A stretch of 45,198 nt of DNA, taken from positions 1 through 45,198 of the forward strand of contig NZ_MINO01000029.1 of the NCBI RefSeq assembly GCF_001757355.1, written 5' to 3'. Positions within the stretch are counted from its first letter, which is position 1, and the number at the start of each line of letters is the position of its first letter. The position numbers were made by a program, and so were the translations under genes. Source of the DNA: Sphingobium phenoxybenzoativorans (lineage in GTDB: Bacteria; Pseudomonadota; Alphaproteobacteria; Sphingomonadales; Sphingomonadaceae). Under the pieces are notes generated by a model that did no database searches, was not told the origin of the DNA, and was given only the letters and a program-made list of their open reading frames with translations. Of the stretch, positions 32,307 to 38,899 are shown in pieces.

Positions 32307-33208
32307 CCGCCGAGAAGCCCAGGCGGCATCATTATGTGCCGCAATTCTACCTCCGTCGCTTTGCCTGCCCGGACGACGCGAACAAGGTTCGCGTGGTCGA
32401 ACGACATGGCGATATCCTCGCCATCGACCGCAAATCCATCGATCGCATCGGCTATGAGGACTCCCTCCACGACTATGTCGCGGACGGTGTCGAAAGGTCG
32501 ATCGAAGGCCCGATCAACCATATGATCGAGACGCCTTTCTCCAACAGTGCGACCTGGAGGAAGATCGTCGAGGGTGCCGGCACCAGTCTCGCCGAGACCG
32601 ACAAGATCCCGATCTATGGGTTCGCCCGTCACCTCCAACGTCGCAACCTTGAGACCTTGCGCTTCATCGAGGCTGAGTCCGCCCGCTTCGCGGATGGCGC
32701 GCTCGACGGCAACTTGAGCGAGGACGAACAGGAGATGCACACATGGATCGCGGCGTCCGCGGACAATGCGCACGCCCTGTTTCGCGAGGGCGCGATGGAC
32801 ATGAATATCCCCGAGGACGCCGACGCCATCAACGTGATGGTCTGCCATTCGCCGATCCCTTTGCGGACATCGACGAACCCCACGCTGATGATCTCGGCGC
32901 CGGGCCATCAATCCATCTTCGGCGCCTTCTTCAACGACCTGCGAACCTGGTGGCTCACGCTCGATCGATATTGTGGCGCCTTCATCATCGCCGGTGGCCC
33001 ACCGGGCTTCAGCAATTCCACCCTGCCGCCTGACGCCGCCCGCATGATCAACCAGCAATATCTGGTCCAGCATGGCAACAGCATGACGGTTCGCTACCTC
33101 CTCGCCAACGACCCCTATCTTGATGACGACCTTATGTTGGCCGGCTATGGCTTCGAGCGGTCCACGACCCATGGTGCCCGATGGCGCAAGCTCAGCACGG
33201 GGCGATGA
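32303..33208 (+). CDS. DUF4238 protein
   Basis: A 301-aa protein opening RRHHYVPQFYLRRFA (residues 6-20), the DUF4238 signature HHYxPxFxLxxF. Further on: FARHLQRRNLETLRF, then NPTLMISAPGHQ and WWLTLDRYCGAFIIAGG. The function is not established; the family is common near defence genes as far as I recall. It is coupled by ATGA to the HEPN gene, suggesting an effector-partner or toxin-antidote relation. Confidence 0.8.
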   Translation: MTAEKPRRHHYVPQFYLRRFACPDDANKVRVVERHGDILAIDRKSIDRIGYEDSLHDYVADGVERSIEGPINHMIETPFSNSATWRKIVEGAGTSLAETDKIPIYGFARHLQRRNLETLRFIEAESARFADGALDGNLSEDEQEMHTWIAASADNAHALFREGAMDMNIPEDADAINVMVCHSPIPLRTSTNPTLMISAPGHQSIFGAFFNDLRTWWLTLDRYCGAFIIAGGPPGFSNSTLPPDAARMINQQYLVQHGNSMTVRYLLANDPYLDDDLMLAGYGFERSTTHGARWRKLSTGR

Positions 33209-33432
33209 TCCGGCAACCACGATCCGGCGGATTGCACTAGGTCAAGCCTCCGGTTTGTCGTGAAAGCGGGGCATTCCGGGATTGCACTCCGAGCGATAGA
33301 CGACAGGATAAGCGTCCCGAGGTCGGGCGGATGCCCGCTGAAGCGGGCACCGGGCTCTATCTCCGCTCCGCTCCGACCAAGCCCCCTTTGGGGTCTTGGC
33401 GGCTGACGCCGTAACGATCCCTTCCGCGGGGA

Positions 33433-33478
33433 TGCCGGGCAGGGAGGCATTCTTCCCGAAACGCCAGAATGCCCGGCA
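33433..33478 (+). other. Bulged hairpin in non-coding region
   Basis: GGCATTCT (33446-33453) pairs with AGAATGCC (33466-33473), and outside it TGCCG pairs with CGGCA around a seven- to eight-base left bulge. It lies in the 814-base gene-free stretch 33209-34022. An 8-bp hairpin (GCCCGCTGAAGCGGGC) is at ~33331. I see no gene in 33209-33600. Confidence 0.5.
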
Positions 33479-33607
33479 CGTCCATCGCAATGCAGGCTTC
33501 GCCTAAGGAATCGCGCTAGTCGCGCGATGCGGATCGTGGAGCCAGCAGACAAGCCATCACCCCCTTCGCCGCCCTCGCAGGATCCGTGCGTTGCAGGACG
33601 GGTTTCG

Positions 33608-33738
33608 TCCGCAAGAATTGCGTCGGGGCAAAGCTACGCTAGGCGAAAAGGGGCCGGCGATGTTTGTCTGTTTTCAACAGAAGCGCCGGCCCCTTTTCGC
33701 CAAGCTTCGCTAGAGCCCCTCCCGTGCTTCTTGCGGAC
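33608..33738. repeat. 131-bp interrupted palindrome
   Basis: The central stem is 18 bp and perfect: GGCGAAAAGGGGCCGGCG (33642-33659) with its complement at 33684-33701. The 24-base loop itself forms TCTGTT-ttc-AACAGA. Outer arms also pair: GTCCGCAAGAA (33608-33618) with TTCTTGCGGAC (33728-33738), and GGGGC with GCCCC. It would form a large cruciform in DNA or hairpin in single strands. It lies ~285 bases ahead of the DUF736 gene. Candidate roles are a single-strand origin, a replication or transfer site, or a terminator. Confidence 0.75.
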
Positions 33739-33952
33739 AAGAGCCCCGCCCTGCGCCTTCGGACCTGCGAAGGCGGCTCCGGGTGCGATGACTTGTCAGC
33801 CGGTCCACGCTCCCTTCCCATTCAAGCAGAACCGTCCGCTGACGCGGCCGGTGCGTCTTTGTGTCTGTTGGCCGCTGCGCGGCTGTTTCTTGCTCAGGCT
33901 CACCAGGTACGATGGATTTCTGTCAAGAAATCAATGCCATGGAAGTAATGGA

Positions 33953-33984
33953 GGGGAGGGAGTAGGGTTCAGATGTGGCCGGGA
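33953..33984 (+). promoter_or_regulatory. G-rich leader element (copy F), similar to 14441
   Basis: GGGGAGGGAGTAGGG, then TTCAGATGTGGCCGGGAAA, 38 bases ahead of the DUF736 start. It aligns with the element at 14441-14473 ahead of the ATPase gene, including the TGTGGC(G/C)GGGAA part outside the G runs. Only this and the palindrome stand out in 33739-34022. Confidence 0.55.
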
Positions 33985-34022
33985 AAGAGAAACGAGCCAC
34001 AGCACAGAGAAAGGATGAAGTC

Positions 34023-34514
34023 ATGAAGATCGGTAGCTTCAAGTTCGACGAGCGCGCCAGCGACATTATCGGCAAGATCGCCACCCGCGAAATGCGCTTT
34101 CCTTACCTCATCATGCGCCGCGTCGAGGATCGACAGAGCGACAGTGCCCCCGTCTATGAGATTTACGAGACGAACCGCGCTGGCGACGAAATCCAGATCG
34201 GCGTGGTCTGGGAACGCCGCATGAAGTCCAATGACGAGGTGTTCCTGTCCGGCATGGTGGACGATCCGAGCTTCCGCGAGCCGCTGCCCATCGCCCTTTT
34301 CGGGGACGAGACGAACGGCTTCGATGTCCAGTGGCGGCGCGAACGCGAGCGCGAGGCGCAGGGCGGCAGCTTTGGCGGGCGCAATGGCGGCGGTCAGCGG
34401 TCGGGCAGTTTCGGCGGACGGACCGGCGGCGGTTTCTCCGGCGGCAGCACCGCAGGACCGGACGGCGGATATACCGGCGGCGGACGCAGCCTTGACGATG
34501 AGGTGCCCTTCTAA
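34023..34514 (+). CDS. DUF736 protein with SSB-like C-terminal tip
   Basis: A 163-aa protein. Residues 1-110 match DUF736 (MKIGSFKFDERASDIIGKIA, YEIYETNRAGDEIQIGVVWERR, YLSG-type VFLSGMVDDPSF), a small beta-rich plasmid and ICE family. Residues 115-157 are a Gly/Ser/Arg-rich flexible linker. The protein ends DDEVPF, nearly the DDDIPF tip through which SSB recruits repair and replication proteins. A ssDNA-binding, SSB-mimic role during transfer is therefore likely but inferred. ATG 34023 has AAAGGATG upstream. Confidence 0.85.
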   Translation: MKIGSFKFDERASDIIGKIATREMRFPYLIMRRVEDRQSDSAPVYEIYETNRAGDEIQIGVVWERRMKSNDEVFLSGMVDDPSFREPLPIALFGDETNGFDVQWRREREREAQGGSFGGRNGGGQRSGSFGGRTGGGFSGGSTAGPDGGYTGGGRSLDDEVPF

Positions 34515-34531
34515 GCGGCACCAAAGGCGGG

Positions 34532-34559
34532 CCGGGGGAGCGCTGGAACGCTTCCCCGG
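34532..34559 (+). terminator. Hairpin between DUF736 and DUF2493 genes
   Basis: CCGGGGGAGCG pairs with CGCTTCCCCGG (11 bp, one G-U) around CTGGAA. There is no T tract. It could attenuate read-through from the abundant DUF736 message or stabilise its 3' end. Confidence 0.5.
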
Positions 34560-34595
34560 ACCCTGAACCGTCACCCGACCAAAGGAACCCATCCC

Positions 34596-35609
34596 ATGAG
34601 CAAGCCAACGGCCTTGCGCAGCGTTAGCAGCTTTGCCGACCTGCCGGAACTCTATGCCGAAGCCATCGCCACGCCCGATTTCGTGGCATCCTTCGGCGAC
34701 CCCTTGCCCCTCACCATCATCGAGCCGGACGAGGAACCGGCCGAACATTTCATGCCCGATCCGCTCGCGGCACAGGCGGAATGCGGCGGCATCATCGCCG
34801 CCATCTTCGACCTGCTAGGCGATACCCGACTGGACCCGCTTGCCCCGGAACTCGCATGGGGCTTCGTAAACAGCTTCCATTTCGTCGCAAACAAGCTGGA
34901 AGGCCGCGAGGACAGGCTGGCCGATACCATTCGCGATATGGCCCGCCGTCTGGAACCGGGCGAGGTGTTCAACAAGGAACTGGAAGACACCCAGCTTGAA
35001 TGCCAGTCGGTCGCGGAACAGCGCGCCGCCATGGAAGCCATGCGCGACTATGCGGCGGCAATGTATCGTGCCTATGCCGGTCGCCCATGGTCGCCCGCAA
35101 AGGGTTCGCGCGCGTCCCATGTCACCACCGCCAGCCAGATTTCGGCGCTCGACTTCCTGCGCGCAAGGTCCGAACGGAAGCGTGACCGATACGACCCGCA
35201 AGGCCCCGTCGTGGTCGTGTCCGGCCCTTCCGACTGGCACGATTGGCGGATTATCTGGGGACGGCTCGACCAGATCAGAACGCGCATTCCTCACATGGTG
35301 CTTGTCACCACCGGGCAGCGCCTTGGGGTGGATGCAGCCGCCGCAGCATGGGCCGCACAGCGGGGCGTGGTCTGCATCGCGTTCGGCCTCTATGGGCGCG
35401 GCAACGGCAAAGCCTTCCGGCGCAATCGCAACATTGCCGAGCTTATGCCCGTCGAGGCGTTGCTATGCGAAGGGTCGGGCATCCAGTCCAGCCTCTATGA
35501 CCTGTTCAACCCGGAGAAGGGCCACCGCGTCCCGACCCATGTTTTCATGCGGGCAGATCAGGCGCCCGATGTCCCGATCAAAAAGAAGCGCCGCGTCATA
35601 GCGGCCTGA
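34596..35609 (+). CDS. DUF2493 (SLOG-like) protein
   Basis: A 337-aa protein. The C-terminal ~130 residues contain a Rossmann-like DUF2493 domain: VVVVSGPSDWHDWRIIWGRLDQI, HMVLVTTGQRLGVDAAAAAWAAQRGV, and KAFRRNRNIAE (DUF2493 usually reads G-x-RN..M). This family belongs to the SLOG/DprA-like nucleotide-binding group. The N-terminal part is helical and of unknown role. AAAGGAA precedes the ATG. It is usual next to DUF736 on alphaproteobacterial plasmids and ICEs. Confidence 0.85.
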   Translation: MSKPTALRSVSSFADLPELYAEAIATPDFVASFGDPLPLTIIEPDEEPAEHFMPDPLAAQAECGGIIAAIFDLLGDTRLDPLAPELAWGFVNSFHFVANKLEGREDRLADTIRDMARRLEPGEVFNKELEDTQLECQSVAEQRAAMEAMRDYAAAMYRAYAGRPWSPAKGSRASHVTTASQISALDFLRARSERKRDRYDPQGPVVVVSGPSDWHDWRIIWGRLDQIRTRIPHMVLVTTGQRLGVDAAAAAWAAQRGVVCIAFGLYGRGNGKAFRRNRNIAELMPVEALLCEGSGIQSSLYDLFNPEKGHRVPTHVFMRADQAPDVPIKKKRRVIAA

Positions 35610-35629
35610 TCGCGAAGCCACCAAGAGAA

Positions 35630-35708
35630 GGGCCGGGGCGGGCAACCGCTCCCGGCCCCTTGTCGTGCCTTTGGCACGAGCGGGGGAAACCCGAACGGTT
35701 TTCCCCGC
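35630..35708. terminator. Three consecutive hairpins between convergent genes
   Basis: Hairpin 1 (35630-35658): GGGCCGGG-GCGG, tetraloop GCAA, CCGC-T-CCCGGCCC. Hairpin 2 (35664-35678): CGTGCC-ttt-GGCACG. Hairpin 3 (35680-35708): GCGGGGGAAA with TTTTCCCCGC. They lie between the + strand DUF2493 gene and the minus-strand TraD-like gene. Hairpin 3 carries a run of T/A on either strand, so this is a likely bidirectional terminator. Confidence 0.7.
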
Positions 35709-35758
35709 GCCGCTCCTTTTGCCGGGCGTGCCGCCCGCCAACGTCGCTCCCCTTTCCG

Positions 35759-36085
35759 CTAAAGATGCACAGCCGTTGAGGCGTCATCACCGCCAGCCGG
35801 GGGAACAACCGCGCGCTTGCGAGCCGACCCAGCAGACGGTTCCGCCTGGACGCCTTGTGCCGTCAGCCCCTTGAGCGCGGCAATCGCCACGCCGCCGCCG
35901 ACCCGAATCGCTTGGCTCAGCACGTCGCGAAATTCGCGCTCGCTTAAGCGTTCGACCGGCAATTCCGTCGCCAGCTTCCCATAATGGGCGCGCAATCCAC
36001 GCCGCACCGTCTCGGCTTCCCGCGCGAGATTTTGCTGATCGGCCTCGATCTTCGCCAGCCGTTCGCGTTCCGTCATCTTGGGCAT
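35759..36085 (-). CDS. traD: Small conjugal transfer protein, TraD (Ti-type) family
   Basis: A 108-aa protein: ERLAKIEADQQNLAREAETVRRGLRAHYGKLA, then LSEREFRDVLSQAIRVGGGVAIAAL. This is the layout of the small TraD/mobilisation accessory proteins of rhizobial plasmids (helical, charged, with a Gly-rich end); it is not the coupling ATPase. It is transcribed away from the probable oriT region at 36086-36551, as relaxosome genes often are. Its Shine-Dalgarno AAGGAG lies in the 3' arm of a hairpin (36093-36108). Confidence 0.75.
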   Translation of the reverse strand: MPKMTERERLAKIEADQQNLAREAETVRRGLRAHYGKLATELPVERLSEREFRDVLSQAIRVGGGVAIAALKGLTAQGVQAEPSAGSARKRAVVPPAGGDDASTAVHL

Positions 36086-36092
36086 TCTTAGA

Positions 36093-36108
36093 CTCCTTGC
36101 TCAAGGAG
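36093..36108 (-). promoter_or_regulatory. Hairpin covering the traD ribosome-binding site
   Basis: CTCCTTG-CT-CAAGGAG is a perfect 7-bp inverted repeat. On the minus strand its 3' arm contains AAGGAG, seven bases before the traD ATG. Folding would hide the ribosome-binding site, so translation may be restrained unless a protein or ribosome opens it. Confidence 0.5.
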
Positions 36109-36368
36109 GTCTGCCCGCCGCCCTCGACTATCCACCAAGGACCACCGCCATGCAATGCCTTCCCCGCGATCGGAATGCGATCACGCCCGCAAACGCACCC
36201 AACCGGGGAGACCCGCCCACGGTCGAGTCGACGGGCGCAGCGGGCAAGCGCGCTGCGGAGGAGGGACGCACGCCGGAGGCGGATGTAATGCACCCCACGC
36301 ACGGGTGCTGCGGGCGCGAATCGCCTGGATTTCCGCCACTTTTCGTCGGCACAAAGCGGCTGTCGATC

Positions 36369-36461
36369 TGGCACTGATCGGCTGCCGGTGGCAGCCATGT
36401 CCTGTCGCTTCTTACCCTAAGGGATTGATCTGCCTTGGCACTTAGTGGCTGCCAGCGGCAG
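36369..36461 (+). other. Iterated hairpins, probable oriT or RHH operator
   Basis: Two copies of TGGCACT, four bases, GGCTGCC, three bases, GGCAG. Copy 1 is 36369-36396 with a full GGCAGCC arm; copy 2 is 36436-36461. They start 67 bases apart in the same orientation. They lie in a 466-base gene-free stretch between divergent traD and the ribbon-helix-helix gene of the relaxase operon, the usual place for oriT and relaxosome binding sites. The 36110-36360 part shows no gene I can support. Confidence 0.65.
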
Positions 36462-36551
36462 TTTCGATAAATTGTTGAGATCGCGGTGTAAATCGGCTAT
36501 AAAGGCTGCGCTTCACCACGTTGCTGGCGTGTCGGACAAGGAGTCCGCCGC

Positions 36552-36854
36552 TTGGCACGCATCACAATCCGCATTGACGATGACCTCTATGCGCGCCTTT
36601 CTGTCCAGGCGCGCAACGCAGGTCTCGGCGCCGCGACCTATTGTCGCGACATCCTCGAACGCTTCGAAGGCAGTGATCCTTCGGGCTATCATGCCCGCTT
36701 CGACGAACTCCACGCGACCGTCATCCAGGCGTTCGCGATCCTCGCTACTTCGGTCGGAGAGCGCTCGCCGGACATTCTCCAGAAGGGACTGGGTGAAGCG
36801 CGCCGGCTCCTCCGCGAAAGGGGGCTGCTCGATCCCGAGCAGGACCGGCCGTGA
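36552..36854 (+). CDS. Ribbon-helix-helix relaxosome/regulatory protein
   Basis: A 100-aa protein. MARITIRIDDDLYARLSVQARNAGLGAATYCRDILERFE is a ribbon-helix-helix (CopG/Arc-type) DNA-binding domain. The rest is helical and may oligomerise. The start is TTG at 36552, with AAGGAG upstream and the conserved strand beginning at once; no ATG fits. It overlaps the coupling-protein gene (GTGA). By position it likely binds the hairpin repeats at 36369-36461, helping nicking and repressing its own operon. Confidence 0.8.
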   Translation: MARITIRIDDDLYARLSVQARNAGLGAATYCRDILERFEGSDPSGYHARFDELHATVIQAFAILATSVGERSPDILQKGLGEARRLLRERGLLDPEQDRP

Positions 36855-38899
36855 GCATCTTCCGCCATGACACGCTTGGCTCCTGGACGCGTGGCGGCCA
36901 GGCCATCGTCCACAATGTCCGCATGACCACCCAGGTCTTCTACCAGACCTTCCTCGCGGGGCTGGTGATCTGGATCGGCGGCATCATCTGGTACGCACTC
37001 GAAAAGTCGTCCGAATACGAACGCTTCGTGATGCTCAAGATCACCCAGGCCTATTTCATGGGTGATACGCTGCCCGGTAACGCGACACCGATCCTGTTCA
37101 AGACACCGGCCGGCAAACAATATTGGACCACTCCCAAGAGCCTCGTCAGTTCGGGCGTCGCCCATAAGACGCTCGCGGCCTTCGAAACCTATCTCCTCCA
37201 CGGAGCTTTGCTTGCCGGTCTGTTCGCCCTCGCAATGCTGTTCTGGGCATGGTTCTACTTCACCCGGACGGGGAGGGGGCTCGGCTCCAATCAGTTTCTG
37301 CGCGGGGCGCGGTTCGGCACCGTCAAGCAGGTTCGCCGCGCGCTCTGGCGTCAGGCCAAGGGCAGCTTCCAGATTGGCGGCGTCAATGTGCCCGACGCTT
37401 TCGAACCGGAGCACATCCTGATCTGCGGTGCTCCTGGAACGGGAAAGACCAACATCATCGTCAAGATGCTCGACGGGATCCGCAAGCGGAAGCGCCGGGC
37501 GATCGTCTACGACACCGCCGGCACCTTCGTGGAGAAATTCTACCGGCCCGGCATCGACGCCCTGCTCAACCCGCTCGATGCGCGCGCAGACTCATGGTCG
37601 CCCTGGGTCGATGTGCCGCGCGACTATCATTACGACCAGATCGCGGAGTCCACGATCCCCGACAAGACGGGCGATCCTTTCTGGGCGAAGGCTGCGCGGG
37701 GCACGCTGGTCGCCGTGCTCCGGAAATTGGCGAAGCAGGAACGTACCCTCGTCTCGATCCTGCTCGACACGCTGCTCCGCTCCAAGCTGAAGGATCTCGC
37801 CGCCTTCGCCGCAGGCACCGATGCGGCGGCGTTCATATCGACCGAGGGTGAGCGCACCAGTGCCGGCATCCAGGCGGAGCTCGCCTCCGTGATGCGCAGC
37901 TTCTCCTATCTCGACGACACCGCCGACGGGTTCTCGATCCGCGACTGGGTCGCCAATGAGAAGGACGACAGCTGGCTGTTCATCACTGTAAAGGCTGACC
38001 AGCTTCCCTCACTCCGACCCCTGATCACGGTGTGGCTCGACATCGCGATCAGCGCGATCATGAGCATGACGCCCGATCGCAACCGGCGCCTCTATTGTGT
38101 CATCGATGAGCTGCCGACGCTCCAGAAGCTGCCCTCGCTCGGCGACTTCCTCGCCCGTGCCCGCAAATATGGCGGCTGCGGCATCCTCGGCTTCCAGAGC
38201 TACCCCCAGCTCGAGGCGACCTACGGCATTCAGGATGCCGCGGCGATCACCGGCTATTGCTCGACCTGGGTGGCTCTCCGCGCCAACGACACCCCCACCG
38301 CCAAGCATGTCAGCGAGAATCTCGGGCAGGTCGAGCAGGTCGAAGCCAATGAGGGCATGTCCTACGGCGTGAACGACATGCGCGATGGTGTGAACCTCTC
38401 GCGCATGCAGGTCACCCGGCCGCTGGTCATGCACACCGAGGTCACCAACCTGCCGAACCTCATGGGCTACCTGAGGTTCGGTCGCAGTCTGCCGGTGGTC
38501 CGCTTCGAGGACAGCTACAACAAGGTGGCGTCGGTCGCCGAGGCGTTCGAGGAGCGGACAACCACTCCCATCAGGCTGGCTGGGCCGGTCGTCGAATTCC
38601 CCCCGGCACCGCTGGCCTCATCCTCGCCGACCAGGCCCAAATCTTCCCCTCCGAAGCGGCGGCGGGCTGGCTCCGAAGAGCAACCTGCCGAGCTTCCGCT
38701 CCCGCAACCGCATGAACCGCCGACCGCGCCCGTGGACGCCTCGAGCGAGAGTCCTATGCCACCGCCCGCCGATCCGCCTGGAGGGGGAGAACAGCAGGCT
38801 CCACGCCCTCGCCTCGAATTGTTCGGCAAGCCTGCAGGCTTCCGCCTTGAGCAGCACGGTCGTCGTGACGGCGCCCGCAACAAAGCGAGGCCGGCATGA
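36851..38899 (+). CDS. traD: TraD-type conjugative coupling ATPase
   Basis: A 682-aa inner-membrane T4SS coupling protein (VirD4/F-TraD class) that brings the relaxase-DNA complex to the secretion channel. Two N-terminal membrane helices lie at ~29-50 and ~113-138. Walker A is GAPGTGKT (193-200), Walker B LYCVIDELP near 415-423, with conserved AAITGYCSTWVALRAND and GFQSYPQLEATYG after it. The last ~90 residues are Pro-rich and disordered. The GTG start overlaps the upstream stop, and its stop overlaps the relaxase ATG, giving a tight operon. Confidence 0.9.
   Translation: MSIFRHDTLGSWTRGGQAIVHNVRMTTQVFYQTFLAGLVIWIGGIIWYALEKSSEYERFVMLKITQAYFMGDTLPGNATPILFKTPAGKQYWTTPKSLVSSGVAHKTLAAFETYLLHGALLAGLFALAMLFWAWFYFTRTGRGLGSNQFLRGARFGTVKQVRRALWRQAKGSFQIGGVNVPDAFEPEHILICGAPGTGKTNIIVKMLDGIRKRKRRAIVYDTAGTFVEKFYRPGIDALLNPLDARADSWSPWVDVPRDYHYDQIAESTIPDKTGDPFWAKAARGTLVAVLRKLAKQERTLVSILLDTLLRSKLKDLAAFAAGTDAAAFISTEGERTSAGIQAELASVMRSFSYLDDTADGFSIRDWVANEKDDSWLFITVKADQLPSLRPLITVWLDIAISAIMSMTPDRNRRLYCVIDELPTLQKLPSLGDFLARARKYGGCGILGFQSYPQLEATYGIQDAAAITGYCSTWVALRANDTPTAKHVSENLGQVEQVEANEGMSYGVNDMRDGVNLSRMQVTRPLVMHTEVTNLPNLMGYLRFGRSLPVVRFEDSYNKVASVAEAFEERTTTPIRLAGPVVEFPPAPLASSSPTRPKSSPPKRRRAGSEEQPAELPLPQPHEPPTAPVDASSESPMPPPADPPGGGEQQAPRPRLELFGKPAGFRLEQHGRRDGARNKARPA

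Noticed and set aside
31940..33220. 426-codon minus-strand frame opposite HEPN-DUF4238
   Set aside because: The + strand carries the HEPN and DUF4238 signatures. The antisense product has no motif.
33145..33948. Several frames of 60-135 codons in the non-coding region
   Set aside because: They cross the palindrome and hairpins, are Arg/Pro/Ser-rich and lack ribosome-binding sites.
36078..36445. Frames of up to ~200 codons around the probable oriT
   Set aside because: They run through the hairpin repeats with no motif. The region is better explained as non-coding.
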